This document shows positions 25,251-34,910 of a stretch of 64,000 nucleotides of DNA, in pieces. Both the position numbers and the translations under genes were made by a program. A model generated the notes under the pieces. That model ran no database searches and had not been told where the DNA came from. It saw only the letters and a list, made by a program, of their open reading frames with translations. Positions within the stretch are counted from its first letter, which is position 1. Each line of letters begins with the position of its first letter. Source of the DNA: Clostridiales bacterium. Lineage in GTDB: Bacteria > Bacillota > Desulfotomaculia > Desulfotomaculales > VENG01. The DNA is taken from the NCBI GenBank assembly GCA_016278505.1, contig JADQBQ010000032.1, positions 62,001 through 126,000 on the forward strand. The letters are read 5' to 3'.

Positions 25251-26648
25251 CTATAGGTAACGCACAACTTTAAAACGTTCCAACTCTATTTCCTCTTCCG
25301 GAGCAATGCCGGCCTTCTGCATGGCTATGGATACCTGTTCCTCAGCTGTATCTATTCCTTCCAGGTCAGGCAACAACAAACCCTTACGCATGCCGGAGCG
25401 GACAATAACCCCGTAAACATGGGGGTCCAGTTCATCAATACCTGTTACCGGCTCCGGGTCACCTAACACATCAACACTGTATTCCAGCTCATCCAATTCA
25501 TCCGTGCTAACCGGACTAAAACGGGGGTCTCTGGTGCCTGCGCTGATGGCATTTTCCATTATTTCTTCGGCCAGGTTACTGCGTACCGCCTCAATAGTAC
25601 CAATACATCCCCGTAGTTGGCCGTTCTTTTTAATGGATACAAAGGCCCCGGCCTTTTCCTGCAGAAGTTCTTCCGGTACAGGGATATCCTCCAACCGCTC
25701 ACCCCTGCAGTGTTTTTGCAATGTTTCCCGGGCCAGCCTAACCTGTGAACTTTCGGCTGCCCGGTGCTTACCCATTTTTTCCTTTTGCGCCATATGCAAC
25801 CTCTCTGTCAATCTTCGCTCTGGGTCCGGCCGTCCAGGCTTAAAGTCAGCCACCATGTAACCCACTCCAAAGGGTCCCTGGTAAGATAAAACCTGCGGGG
25901 AAATCACCAGCCCGTCAAGCGAGCCCATAGCCATAATAATGGGCCGCAGGCCGCATTCGCCGGCACTGTCCACCAGTTCATGATCTATTGTCACCAGCCC
26001 GCAAGGATCTCCTTCCCCCACCAGGCGCACTACTTCACGATCAAAGGCGGCCCCTGCCGGGTCATACCCTGCCGGAGCATCCGAGGTCAGCCGGTGAGAT
26101 AAATCGCCGCTGGCAATCACGGCGGTATCAACGCCGTTAGCGTCGGATGCCTTTTGGATGGCCAAACCCACCCGGTAGATTTCATGGTAAGGAAGAAGCC
26201 CTATGGAAACAACAACTACCGGGCAATCTACCCCAGCCTCACGTAAAAAATAGAGGGGTACCATAACTCCGTGATCCAGCCGGTCATCCAGCCCTACCCG
26301 GCTCATTATGTCTTCATCTATTCCTGCCACCGGGACATCAAGCTCTCCCGCAGCCTCCACAATTGATACCCCCAGGCGGTGGTTTTGCAAATTAAAATTC
26401 ACCTCGGATGCCCCGAATTCGCCCAGATCACCCTGCATTTTTTTGACGGTGTATACTCCCACCGCGTCAGAGAAAACAGGGCCGTGCGGAGTAATAAATA
26501 CCAATACCTCCGGCTTCTTCTCCTTAAGCCGCCGCCCCAATTCAAGCATGGCCTCCTGGGTTTCCTTTATTTCTTTGTCACGGCCCCTGCCCACTTCCGG
26601 AACCGCAATGGGAGGGTGGGGGGCAATACCGCAAAAAACTATACTCAT
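25251..26648 (-). CDS. AmmeMemoRadiSam fusion protein: LigB/Memo-like + AMMECR1
   Basis: A two-domain protein of 465 residues. Residues 1-275 resemble class III extradiol dioxygenases/Memo (APHPPIAVPEVG, FITPHGPVFSD, IASGDLSHRL: His and Glu ligands). Residues about 300-465 are AMMECR1, with its hallmark LRGCIGT and ENAISAGTRDPRF. In many bacteria these are two genes (AmmeMemoRadiSam proteins B and A); here they are one chain. ATG at 26648 follows GGAAAGGAG, and a longer frame upstream has no ribosome site. The radical SAM partner follows directly. Biochemical function is unknown. Confidence 0.88.
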   Translation of the reverse strand: MSIVFCGIAPHPPIAVPEVGRGRDKEIKETQEAMLELGRRLKEKKPEVLVFITPHGPVFSDAVGVYTVKKMQGDLGEFGASEVNFNLQNHRLGVSIVEAAGELDVPVAGIDEDIMSRVGLDDRLDHGVMVPLYFLREAGVDCPVVVVSIGLLPYHEIYRVGLAIQKASDANGVDTAVIASGDLSHRLTSDAPAGYDPAGAAFDREVVRLVGEGDPCGLVTIDHELVDSAGECGLRPIIMAMGSLDGLVISPQVLSYQGPFGVGYMVADFKPGRPDPERRLTERLHMAQKEKMGKHRAAESSQVRLARETLQKHCRGERLEDIPVPEELLQEKAGAFVSIKKNGQLRGCIGTIEAVRSNLAEEIMENAISAGTRDPRFSPVSTDELDELEYSVDVLGDPEPVTGIDELDPHVYGVIVRSGMRKGLLLPDLEGIDTAEEQVSIAMQKAGIAPEEEIELERFKVVRYL

Positions 26649-26775
26649 AAAAACGCTCTCCTTTCCACCCATTTCTACTTATTGTAACCGGATTAACTTC
26701 GTTCATGTGGGTTCTTTTTCCACCGGCTTATTCCCTGCCGAAAACAATTTAAATGTCATAAAACTAAACTAATTA

Positions 26776-26804
26776 TTGAGGTGGAACAGATTTCTGTTTA
26801 TACT
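26776..26804 (+). promoter_or_regulatory. Promoter of the FliK-like/FlhB-tail pair
   Basis: TTGAGG (26776-26781), 17-bp spacer, TATACT (26799-26804), about 50 bp before the TTG start. Confidence 0.55.
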
Positions 26805-26855
26805 AATCTTAACCATTAAATTAGAGTTATAGTATTTTCAAAGAAGGGATCTTAT

Positions 26856-27482
26856 TTGCAAATAAACAATATGTTGCCTGCAATACTGCAACTCATACTT
26901 TCTACACAAACAGAGCAGAAATCGAATAAGCCGGGCCCCTTAATGCCACAGCTGCCGGGCAAGCAACCAACGCAAAAGGACGGAGATGCTCAAGCCCGTT
27001 TACTCCGCGCCGCCGATAACAGTCGAAGTAAAAACCTTACCAGCAGTTTAACCAAACAAACATCAACGGGACAGCCTAATATAAATAAAGAAACCCCAAA
27101 CCCTCAGAATGAATATATTTTTCTTCCCATTCCTCTAAACTCTGAACTTTTTCCCAATGCTAAGTTTTACAAGCAGATTTCAGCCCAAGAAGATAATCAA
27201 CAGCAAGAGGGTCAAAACCGCCACCGGTTAGTATTCGGCCTGAATGCTCCTTCTCTGGGGGAAATCTACTTTTTGATAGTGCAGCAGGAAGATAAACTAT
27301 CCATACGATGCGCAGCGGCAAAGGCCTCAACGGTTAAGACTATCAAGGAAGGATTCACCAATTTTAGCGAAAAACTAAAGGAAATGGGATGGGGAAAAAT
27401 ACATTGGTCCTGCATCCACGTGGAAAACCCCGGTGAACTTCCGGGGATGCCGGCATCAGGTTTTATTGATCTTAAAATATAA
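26856..27482 (+). CDS. FliK C-terminal-domain-like protein (YlqG type)
   Basis: A 208-residue protein. The first ~85 residues are polar, low complexity and probably disordered. The rest (from about 120: LVFGLNAPSLGEIYFLIVQQEDKLSIRCAAAKASTV) follows the pattern of the C-terminal domain of the flagellar hook-length protein FliK. Start is TTG, seven bases after AGAAGGGAT. It is followed 18 bp later by a FlhB-tail protein. The same pair occurs in Bacillus as ylqG-ylqH, away from flagellar operons. Function unknown; an export-apparatus switch role is inferred. Confidence 0.7.
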   Translation: MQINNMLPAILQLILSTQTEQKSNKPGPLMPQLPGKQPTQKDGDAQARLLRAADNSRSKNLTSSLTKQTSTGQPNINKETPNPQNEYIFLPIPLNSELFPNAKFYKQISAQEDNQQQEGQNRHRLVFGLNAPSLGEIYFLIVQQEDKLSIRCAAAKASTVKTIKEGFTNFSEKLKEMGWGKIHWSCIHVENPGELPGMPASGFIDLKI

Positions 27483-27499
27483 GGTATAAGGGTGGTTAT

Positions 27500-27778
27500 A
27501 TGAGTAAAGAAGAAAAGAAAGGTTCTGAAGTAGCAGCAGCCCTTCGCTATCTACCCGATGAAAACCAGGCCCCCGTGGTAGTAGCAGAAGGAAAGGGTTA
27601 TACAGCTCAGTATATAAAAGAACTGGCCCGCGAACATAATATCCCTGTTTACAAGGATGAAAACCTTGCCCGCACACTAATGCAGCTGGGAGTGGGCACA
27701 GAAATTCCCGAATCCCTGTATGAAGTGGTGGCCGAAATTCTCGTATTTGTAGCCGGGATTGATAAAAAAGCACGCTAA
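27500..27778 (+). CDS. FlhB C-terminal-domain homologue (YlqH type)
   Basis: A 92-residue soluble protein equal to the cytoplasmic tail of FlhB/YscU type III export switch proteins: AALRYLPDENQAPVVVAEG, then AREHNIPVYKDENLARTL and ESLYEVVAEILVFV. It lacks the membrane part, and the NPTH autocleavage motif normally just before this region is absent (the sequence starts after it). It forms a pair with the FliK-like gene. Such stand-alone tails can support FlhB in some bacteria; here the role is an inference. Confidence 0.88.
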   Translation: MSKEEKKGSEVAAALRYLPDENQAPVVVAEGKGYTAQYIKELAREHNIPVYKDENLARTLMQLGVGTEIPESLYEVVAEILVFVAGIDKKAR

Positions 27779-27939
27779 TATCAGTTCCCTTAACTCGCGC
27801 CTTTTTAATACTTTACTCCTTAGCACTTTTCATATATATTGCAAGGTATACTTTAAGTAATAAAAAAGAGGATTAGGAGGCAGCCGAAAGCTGGTTCGTC
27901 ATTATCGGCCGGCCCTTGGGGCCGCCAGGGTGGTTGCTC

Positions 27940-28151
27940 AACCTGCCTTTTGCGCCCGCTCATTGCAATTCATCTCGCCGGGCCATACTAAGGCTCAGTC
28001 TCACGCTCCAGCAGGGTTCCCGCCCCATTCGCCGTCCTGGCTCAGGGGGCGGCTTCGCACGTCCTGTGCTCAGCCCCGCTTCCGCTTATCGACTTCGCCA
28101 AGCCTGGCCACGGCTCGATTCAATGCATTCGCTATGCGCAAAAGACAGGTT
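27940..28151. repeat. 210-bp palindromic repeat, copy 3 (before the fad operon)
   Basis: Same element as 371-581 and 3989-4198, in the same orientation. Arms AACCTGCCTTTTGCGC and GCGCAAAAGACAGGTT pair with one mismatch. It is almost identical to copy 1 through the middle. It lies in the 646-bp gap 27779-28424, which otherwise carries the fad operator region and no gene that I can support. Confidence 0.85.
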
Positions 28152-28252
28152 AACGGCACAGCTTCTTTGAACCCACAACCTGCCTTCTACATCCAATGAC
28201 CAACCCACTCCCAAACGTCAATACTAACATGTAAATGGTCAATATTACACCA

Positions 28253-28266
28253 TGAATGGTCATTCA
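28253..28266. promoter_or_regulatory. Short palindrome TGAATGGTCATTCA (possible second FadR half-site)
   Basis: The arms TGAATG/CATTCA equal the outer parts of the Bacillus FadR operator, but the 2-bp centre is four bases shorter. A degenerate relative, AAATGGTCAATATT, lies just before it. Confidence 0.4.
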
Positions 28267-28341
28267 CAAAGTTTAAGCGGTTAAACTCAAGCATTTATAC
28301 CTATTGACCTAAAGAGCATTATGTACTATTGTATATAAAAA

Positions 28342-28359
28342 TGATTGAGTATTCAGTCA
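28342..28359. promoter_or_regulatory. FadR-type operator before the fad operon
   Basis: TGATTGAGTATTCAGTCA matches 16 of 18 positions of the Bacillus subtilis FadR (TetR family) operator TGAATGANTANTCATTCA (from memory), the two mismatches being symmetric. It is 65 bp before fadN, and a TetR-family gene ends the same gene run. Confidence 0.7.
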
Positions 28360-28424
28360 TACGATTTAACGAAGACCGTTATTTAACTACCTATTTAATA
28401 TATGAGTAAAGGAGGAGTCGCCAT

Positions 28425-30848
28425 ATGAAGCGCAGCATAGACAAAGCTGCCGTACTCGGGGCAGGGGTAATGGGGGCCGCCATCGCCGCACACCTGGCTA
28501 ACGTAGGAATCCCTACTTATCTCCTGGACATAGTGCCCGGAGAACTAACCCCTGAGGAGGAGAAAAAGGGATTAACACTGGAAAGCCCACAAGTACGCAA
28601 CAAACTGGCCGTCAATGCAAAGCAGCAGCTGGTTAAGACCAAGCCCGCACCTTTTTATGTGTCTGAAAATGCAGATTTACTCACACCCGGGAACTTTGAA
28701 GACCACATGAATTACCTGGGAGAATGTGATCTAATCATTGAAGTTGTAGTGGAAAGACTGGACATCAAGCAAAAACTGTTTAAGCAGGTGGAAAACCACC
28801 GTAAGCCGGGCAGCATTGTTGCTTCCAATACATCCGGTTTATCGATTAATGCCATGTGCGAGGGACTCACCCCGGATTTTAAGCAACACTTCCTGGGGGC
28901 GCATTTCTTTAACCCGCCCCGTTATATGAGACTGTTGGAAATTATACCGGCGGAAGACACTCTGCCCGAGATAGTTGACTTTATGTACCGTTTCGGTGAG
29001 CAAGTTTTGGGTAAAGGAATTGTAGTCTGTAAAGATACCCCCAACTTTGTGGCTAACCGAATAGGTGTGTATGGTATGTGCGCTACCATTAATTCCATGG
29101 CGGCCTATGGTTTGTCCGTGGAGGAAGTGGACGCCCTTACCGGAAGGGTAATGTGCAGACCCAAGAGCGCATCCTTCCGCACTCTGGACATGGTAGGGCT
29201 GGACGTACTGGTCCACGTAGCTCAAAATGTCTATAAAGCAGCTATAGATCCCCAAGAAAAAGAAGTATTTAAAACTCCTGCCTTCCTGCAAAAGATGTTG
29301 GATAACAAGTGGTTGGGAGACAAAACAAAACAGGGCTTTTACAAAAAGGTAAAGACGGAAAAAGGTAAGGAAATACTGGGCCTTGATTATGACACTATGG
29401 AATACCGCCCCAGACAAAAACCTCAATTTGCCTCGCTGCAGGCAGCAAAACAGGCAGGAACGCCGGTAAGACAGATGCAGGCACTGCTGGATGGAAAAGA
29501 TAAAGGTGCTCAATTTGCCTGGGATGTGCTCAGTAAAACCATTGTCTACGCCGCGCATTTGCTGGGTGAAATTGCGGATGATATACAATCTATCGATGAT
29601 GCCATGAAATGGGGCTTTAACTGGGATTTAGGGCCTTTTGAAATATGGGACGCTCTGGGCGTAAAGAATGTGGCTGACCGTTTGCGGGCTGAAGGGGGTA
29701 AAATCCCCAAGGTTGTAGAGGACCTGCTGGCTGAGGGCCACAGCAGTTTCTATACCAAGCAAGAAGGCATCAGGCATGTATTCAAGCCGGATAGTAAAGG
29801 AACGGCTCAAGAACGGGTTCCTGCAGGTGCCATATTCCTATCTCCCCTTAAAGAACAGGGTAAAGTAATTAAGAAAAATTCAGGTGCCAGCCTGATTGAT
29901 ATTGGAGACGGAGTGCTTTGCCTGGAATTCCATAGTAAGGCCAATTCCATCGGGGACGACATAGTAAGCATGATTAACTATGCAGTTAAAGAAGTGGAAA
30001 ATAATTGGGAAGGGTTGGTCATTGGCAACTACGGTACTCATTTTTCAGTCGGTGCCAACCTTTTCTTGATACTCATGGAAGCAGAAGATGACGAATGGGA
30101 CGAAGTAGAAATACTGATTGATGAGTTCCAAAAGGCTAACATGCGGCTTAAATACTGCAAAAAACCGGTTATTGCCGCCCCACACGGGATGGCAGTGGGT
30201 GGCGGTTGTGAGGTCTGTCTTCACTCCCACCGGGTTAACGCCTGCGGCGAAACTTACATGGGATTAGTAGAGGTAGGAGTGGGTCTTATCCCCGGCGGCG
30301 GCGGTACCAAGGAGTTGGCGCTAAGGGCCCAGGAGTTGGAGACACCCTCCAGCCAGGTCAAAATTGGCGGCACCAATACTATCCAGCCCATGGTTAACCG
30401 GGCCTTTGAAAATATAGCCATGGCCAAGGTGGCCACCAGCGGGCCCGAGGCCGTTAAATTCGGTCTAATGAGAGAGCTTGACCGTGTCACCACAAACAGG
30501 GACCTAGTAATAGGTGACGCCAAAAGATTCATTTTAGAATTAGCAGCCCAAAATTTCACTCCGCCTAAGCCTACAACATTTAAAGCACCGGGCAAAGCAG
30601 GTTATGCTGCCATAGAGCTGGGAGTTCAGACCCTGCTGTGGGGTAAACAAATCAGCAAACATGATGCACTAATCGCCAAAAAGCTGGCTTATATTCTCAC
30701 CGGCGGTGGTGTAACTCCGGGTACCGCGGTAACGGAGCAGGATCTTTTGGAGCTGGAAAAAGAAACATTTTTGAGCCTTTTGGGCGAGCCAAAGACTCTT
30801 GATCGGATAAGACACATGCTTAAAACCAATAAGCCGTTAAGGAATTAA
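28425..30848 (+). CDS. fadN: 3-hydroxyacyl-CoA dehydrogenase / enoyl-CoA hydratase (FadN type)
   Basis: A two-activity enzyme of fatty-acid beta-oxidation, 807 residues. The N-terminal half is the NAD-binding dehydrogenase ([13 protein letters not shown] at 11-23, then ASNTSGLSI and HFFNPPRYM). The C-terminal half, from about 480, is a crotonase fold ([13 protein letters not shown] and [14 protein letters not shown], oxyanion-hole glycines). This order, dehydrogenase first, is that of FadN and not of enterobacterial FadB. ATG follows AAAGGAGGAGTCGCC. It is followed 17 bp later by thiolase. The FadR-type operator upstream suggests induction by long-chain acyl-CoA. Confidence 0.93.
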   Translation: MKRSIDKAAVLGAGVMGAAIAAHLANVGIPTYLLDIVPGELTPEEEKKGLTLESPQVRNKLAVNAKQQLVKTKPAPFYVSENADLLTPGNFEDHMNYLGECDLIIEVVVERLDIKQKLFKQVENHRKPGSIVASNTSGLSINAMCEGLTPDFKQHFLGAHFFNPPRYMRLLEIIPAEDTLPEIVDFMYRFGEQVLGKGIVVCKDTPNFVANRIGVYGMCATINSMAAYGLSVEEVDALTGRVMCRPKSASFRTLDMVGLDVLVHVAQNVYKAAIDPQEKEVFKTPAFLQKMLDNKWLGDKTKQGFYKKVKTEKGKEILGLDYDTMEYRPRQKPQFASLQAAKQAGTPVRQMQALLDGKDKGAQFAWDVLSKTIVYAAHLLGEIADDIQSIDDAMKWGFNWDLGPFEIWDALGVKNVADRLRAEGGKIPKVVEDLLAEGHSSFYTKQEGIRHVFKPDSKGTAQERVPAGAIFLSPLKEQGKVIKKNSGASLIDIGDGVLCLEFHSKANSIGDDIVSMINYAVKEVENNWEGLVIGNYGTHFSVGANLFLILMEAEDDEWDEVEILIDEFQKANMRLKYCKKPVIAAPHGMAVGGGCEVCLHSHRVNACGETYMGLVEVGVGLIPGGGGTKELALRAQELETPSSQVKIGGTNTIQPMVNRAFENIAMAKVATSGPEAVKFGLMRELDRVTTNRDLVIGDAKRFILELAAQNFTPPKPTTFKAPGKAGYAAIELGVQTLLWGKQISKHDALIAKKLAYILTGGGVTPGTAVTEQDLLELEKETFLSLLGEPKTLDRIRHMLKTNKPLRN

Positions 30849-30864
30849 GGGGGGCCTAAGAATA

Positions 30865-32040
30865 ATGCGTGAAGCTGTAATTGTCAGCGCCGTACGTACT
30901 GCAGTGGGGAAAGCGCCAAAGGGTAAACTCAAAAATACACGGCCGGAATACATGGCCAGCACCGTAGTCAAAGAGGTATTGGCCAGAACACCGGGCCTTG
31001 ACCCAGCTGAAATAGATGACTTTATTCTGGGGTGCTCGTTTCCCGAGGCGGAACAGGGAATGAATGTAGGGCGGATGGTAGCTTTAAAAGCGGGCCTTCC
31101 CAACACCGTCCCCGGGGTGACCGTAAACAGATTTTGTTCTTCCGGGCTGGAAGCCATCGCCATAGGGGCCACCCGTATCATGGCCGGTTTTGCCGATGTA
31201 TACCTGTCCGGTGGGGTTGAAAGTATGAGCCTAGTACCCATGGGCGGTAACAATCTGCTGCCTGATCCCGACTTAATGGAAAGCATTCCCGAGTCTTACA
31301 TGGGTATGGGTTATACAGCTGAAAATGTAGCTGAGTGGTACGGCATATCCCGGCAGGAACAGGATGAGTTTGCCGTAAAGAGTCACCAAAAGGCTGCAGC
31401 AGCCATCACTGAAGGAAAGTTCAAAGAAGAGATTGTACCTCTGGAAATAGTGAATTCCTATCGCCAAAAAGGTAAGTTAGTTGAAGACAAATCTACCTTC
31501 GATATTGATGAAGGAGTTCGTTCCGGCACAACAATGGAAATACTGGGAAAATTGCGCCCTGCATTTAAAGCCGGGGGCAGCGTTACAGCCGGGAATTCGT
31601 CCCAGACCAGCGACGGGGCATCTGCAGTGGTTATCATGAGCAGGAAGAAAGCTGAATCGTTAGGGCTTAAGCCCCTGGCCGTATTCAGATCCTATGCAGT
31701 AGGAGGGTGTCCACCCGAGGTTATGGGCATTGGCCCAACGGTGGCTATTCCCAAGGCCCTTAGACTGGCAGGCATCAACAAGGGCCAGGTGGATGTGTTT
31801 GAACTTAACGAAGCGTTTGCCTCACAGGCCTTAGCCTCTATTAAGGATCTGGGACTGGATGAATCCAAGGTAAACTTTAACGGCGGGGCCATTGCCCTGG
31901 GCCACCCCCTTGGTTGCACCGGCTCCAAACTCACCACCACCTGCTTACATGAAATGAAGCGACAGCAAGCCCGTTACGGTGTGGTCAGCATGTGCATCGG
32001 CGGCGGCATGGGCGCCGCGGCAGTATTCGAGAGGGTTTAA
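30865..32040 (+). CDS. fadA: Acetyl-CoA acyltransferase (3-ketoacyl-CoA thiolase)
   Basis: Cleaves 3-ketoacyl-CoA with CoA to acetyl-CoA and a shortened acyl-CoA. It is 391 residues with nucleophile C91 ([10 protein letters not shown]), NEAFASQA near 311, and the GHPLGCTG histidine/cysteine pair near 354-361. ATG follows AAGGGGGGCC. With FadN before it, it completes the last steps of the beta-oxidation cycle. Confidence 0.95.
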   Translation: MREAVIVSAVRTAVGKAPKGKLKNTRPEYMASTVVKEVLARTPGLDPAEIDDFILGCSFPEAEQGMNVGRMVALKAGLPNTVPGVTVNRFCSSGLEAIAIGATRIMAGFADVYLSGGVESMSLVPMGGNNLLPDPDLMESIPESYMGMGYTAENVAEWYGISRQEQDEFAVKSHQKAAAAITEGKFKEEIVPLEIVNSYRQKGKLVEDKSTFDIDEGVRSGTTMEILGKLRPAFKAGGSVTAGNSSQTSDGASAVVIMSRKKAESLGLKPLAVFRSYAVGGCPPEVMGIGPTVAIPKALRLAGINKGQVDVFELNEAFASQALASIKDLGLDESKVNFNGGAIALGHPLGCTGSKLTTTCLHEMKRQQARYGVVSMCIGGGMGAAAVFERV

Positions 32041-32117
32041 ACGGTAGAACGACAAATACTTGAGCTTTGTTATATCTGTTTTCATATTGCTAATAGAAGG
32101 CTGGGTAACACATTTTA

Positions 32118-32350
32118 GACAGGATTACAGGATTCGCAGGATAAGGGATTTAAAGATAACTTTTAAAATAGCCAATTGGTTATAAGTTTAAACTTTAAAG
32201 TGTTAACTAAGAGTTAATGAGAGTTAATGAGAATTATTAAAATTATAACAAAACCGCCAAGACAAATTAATGCTAATAATATTGTATGCAAAAAAATAAT
32301 GAAGGAAAACAAGCAAAGCTAAAAATCCTGTTGATCTTGTTAATCCTGTC
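32118..32350. repeat. GACAGGATTACAGGAT foldback unit between thiolase and acyl-CoA dehydrogenase
   Basis: Left block GACAGGATTACAGGATTCGCAGGAT (split here at 32118-32142; 25 nt in all) faces an inverted AATCCTGTTGATCTTGTTAATCCTGTC block ending near 32350. It fills most of the 362-bp gap 32041-32402 inside the fad gene run. No gene is seen in it. Confidence 0.7.
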
Positions 32351-32402
32351 TAAAAAAGACCCGTAAGCATGACCCCAACTATTAATTGCGAGGTGTTGAA
32401 AA

Positions 32403-34157
32403 ATGCAAAAAGGCGGTATGTTTTTGCTGGAAGAAATTGAAGCGGAAAATATCTTTACACCGGAGGACTTTTCCGATGAGCATAAAATGGTGGCTGACAC
32501 GGTGGCCGATTTTGCGCATAATGAACTAAAACCACTACTGGACGTACTGGACACACAAAAAGAAGGTCTTGCCCGCTCCTTAATGGAAAAAGCCGGGGAG
32601 CTGGGGTTATTATCCGCTGATGTTCCCGAGGAATACGACGGCACCGACATGGGAAAGGTAGCTTCCGCCCTGATTGCCGAAAATATTGTTGCCGGCGGCT
32701 CTTTCTCGGTAACCCACGGCGCGCATACCGGGATTGGCACATTGCCCATTGTTATGTTCGGAACCGAAGAGCAAAAGAAAAAGTACCTGCCCGGCCTGGC
32801 TAACGGTGACCTGGTAGCAGCCTATGCACTCACCGAACCCAATGCCGGCTCCGACGCCCTGGGTGCTAAAACTAAAGCAGCATTATCCGGAGACGGTAAA
32901 TACTACATCTTAAACGGGGAAAAAATATTTATCAGTAACGCCAGCTTTGCCGATGTATTTATTACTTACGCCAAAATTGACGGTGACAAATTTACTGCTT
33001 TTATAGTTGACCGTGATACACCTGGATTTTCCATAGGCGGGGAAGAAAAGAAACTGGGGATCAAAGGTTCTTCTACCTGCCCTTTGGTATTCGAAGATGC
33101 TAAAGTCCCGGTGGAAAATGTCTTGGGTGAAGTAGGTAAAGGACACGTTATCGCTTTTAACGTGCTTAATATTGGCCGGTATAAGTTGGGTGCAGGTACA
33201 GTGGGGTCATCCAAGCTGGCACTAGGGGAAGCGGCCAAATATGCCCTTGAGCGCTCACAATTCGGCATTCCCATTGCCAAATTTGGTATGATTCAACACA
33301 AACTGGCCCAAATGGCAATCAAAATCTATGCCTCCGAAAGTCTTTTATATAGAATGGTGGGGGAAATTGAAGAGGCATTGGAAGACAAAAAGGAAGGCAG
33401 CGAGATAGGTAAGTCCATTGAAGAATATGCCATTGAGTGTTCCATAGCAAAAGTACATGGTTCAGAGACATTGGATTATTGTGTAGACGAAGCATTACAG
33501 ATTCACGGTGGTTATGGCTTTACTCAAGAATATCCCGTAGAAAGGTTTTACCGTGACAGCCGCATTAACAGGATTTTTGAAGGTACTAATGAAGTTAACC
33601 GCCTAATCATTCCCGCCACCCTACTCCGCCGCGGCATGAAGGGACAACTGCCGTTAATGCAGGCTGCGCAGAACCTACAAGAAGAACTAACCGGCCTTAG
33701 GGCCAAGATGCCCTCCGGGGATGAAGATCCCATGGAAGTTGAATTTGACATGCTGCACCGGGCCAAGAAACTTTTCCTCCTGATCGGTGGCACCGCAGCG
33801 CAACAATACAATCAGAAATTGGCCAAGGAGCAAGAACTGATACAGATTCTCGCTGATATGGCCATAGAAGTTTATGCCATGGAGAGTGCTCTTTTACGAG
33901 CACGGAAGGCCGGCAGTAACAATGACCATAATGCCGAGTTTAAAATTGAGCTGGCCACTGCCTATGTATATAACGCCTTCCCCCAGTTTGAAGTTTGGGC
34001 CAAGGAAGCCCTGTCTTACATGTATGAGCCTGGTGATATGCTGCGTACAAACTCCAGCATTGCCAAGCGCTTGGGTAAGTATTACCCGGCTAATGTAATC
34101 TCTTTACGTAAATCAATTGCCGCTCGGGTATTGGAAGAAGGGAAATACATGGTATAA
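32403..34157 (+). CDS. Acyl-CoA dehydrogenase (FadE type)
   Basis: An FAD enzyme for the first oxidation of acyl-CoA, 584 residues, with an extra C-terminal domain beyond the usual ~390, as in Bacillus FadE and very-long-chain enzymes. Motifs: ALTEPNAGSDALGAKT near 139-154, GIKGSSTCPLVFEDAKVP near 218-235, QIHGGYGFTQEYPVERFYRD near 362-381 and RIFEGTNEVNR near 386-396. ATG start behind a modest GAGGTG site. It lies 362 bp after fadA, with a repeat between. An electron-transferring flavoprotein pair is not in the window. Confidence 0.94.
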   Translation: MQKGGMFLLEEIEAENIFTPEDFSDEHKMVADTVADFAHNELKPLLDVLDTQKEGLARSLMEKAGELGLLSADVPEEYDGTDMGKVASALIAENIVAGGSFSVTHGAHTGIGTLPIVMFGTEEQKKKYLPGLANGDLVAAYALTEPNAGSDALGAKTKAALSGDGKYYILNGEKIFISNASFADVFITYAKIDGDKFTAFIVDRDTPGFSIGGEEKKLGIKGSSTCPLVFEDAKVPVENVLGEVGKGHVIAFNVLNIGRYKLGAGTVGSSKLALGEAAKYALERSQFGIPIAKFGMIQHKLAQMAIKIYASESLLYRMVGEIEEALEDKKEGSEIGKSIEEYAIECSIAKVHGSETLDYCVDEALQIHGGYGFTQEYPVERFYRDSRINRIFEGTNEVNRLIIPATLLRRGMKGQLPLMQAAQNLQEELTGLRAKMPSGDEDPMEVEFDMLHRAKKLFLLIGGTAAQQYNQKLAKEQELIQILADMAIEVYAMESALLRARKAGSNNDHNAEFKIELATAYVYNAFPQFEVWAKEALSYMYEPGDMLRTNSSIAKRLGKYYPANVISLRKSIAARVLEEGKYMV

Positions 34158-34212
34158 TTAAGCTACACTATTATATTGCATATTTTTCATACCAAAGGAG
34201 TTGGCACTACCA

Positions 34213-34824
34213 TTGGCCAAACGAACAGGCGACAAGTACAGAAATATTATTGAGGCTGCCGTAAAAGTTATAGCAGAGAATGGTTATCACAACTCACAGG
34301 TTTCTAAAATTGCCAAGGAGGCAGGGGTAGCGGACGGTACCATTTACTTATATTTCAGAAACAAGGAAGATGTACTGATATCCTTGTTTAAGGTCAAGAT
34401 GGGAGAGTTTACCTCTTTGGCCCAAAAGGAACTGGATGCTATTCAAAACCCTTTTGCAAAACTGGCCAAGCTCATTGGCATGCATTTGACACGCCTGGAA
34501 AACGATCGGCACCTGGCCCTTGTATTGCAAATTCAACTTCGTCAATCTGACGCATCCATTAGAAATGCCATCGCTGAACCGCTGAAAGATTACTCAAGGT
34601 TAATTGAAGGTATGGTGTCCCATGGACAAAATGAAGGTTCATTTAGAAAAGATATAGGCCTAAAATTGGCCAGGCAAATCCTTTTTGGGGCCATTGACGA
34701 AGTAGCTACTTCCTGGGTTCTTTCCAGCAAAAACTACAGCCTGTCGGCCCAGATTGAACCTATATACAGAGTTCTGGCAAAGGCCCTATCCACTGACGGC
34801 AGGCACCCGGACTATCCTTTTTAA
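34213..34824 (+). CDS. TetR-family regulator, probable FadR-like repressor
   Basis: A 203-residue protein with an N-terminal TetR helix-turn-helix (VSKIAKEAGVADGTIYLYFRNKEDVL near 34-59). The C-terminal half is a helical ligand domain similar in length to Bacillus FadR (YsiA). The start is taken as TTG at 34213; the earlier TTG at 34201 touches the AAAGGAG site. It closes the fad gene run, and the FadR-like operator at 28342 is its likely target, with long-chain acyl-CoA as inducer (inference). Confidence 0.88.
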   Translation: MAKRTGDKYRNIIEAAVKVIAENGYHNSQVSKIAKEAGVADGTIYLYFRNKEDVLISLFKVKMGEFTSLAQKELDAIQNPFAKLAKLIGMHLTRLENDRHLALVLQIQLRQSDASIRNAIAEPLKDYSRLIEGMVSHGQNEGSFRKDIGLKLARQILFGAIDEVATSWVLSSKNYSLSAQIEPIYRVLAKALSTDGRHPDYPF

Positions 34825-34833
34825 AAAATTACC

Positions 34834-34900
34834 AAAAAGCGCGCACCATGCTTGTGCCCGGAACGGGTATGCCCAGAATGGGTATAAGGCGCGCGCTTTT
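34834..34900. terminator. Long-loop terminator between tetR and cwlD
   Basis: AAAAGCGCGC and GCGCGCTTTT arms enclose a 46-base loop; the T-rich ends on both sides suit the convergent genes. Confidence 0.65.
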
Positions 34901-34910
34901 CTTGTTATAC

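Noticed and set aside
28304-28337. TTGACC...TATATA as the fad promoter
   Set aside because: The spacer would be 22 bp, too long for a sigma-A promoter; no better pair stood out.
28839-29588. A 249-codon open frame opposite fadN
   Set aside because: It is antisense to a well-conserved enzyme gene, has no ribosome site and no recognisable family.
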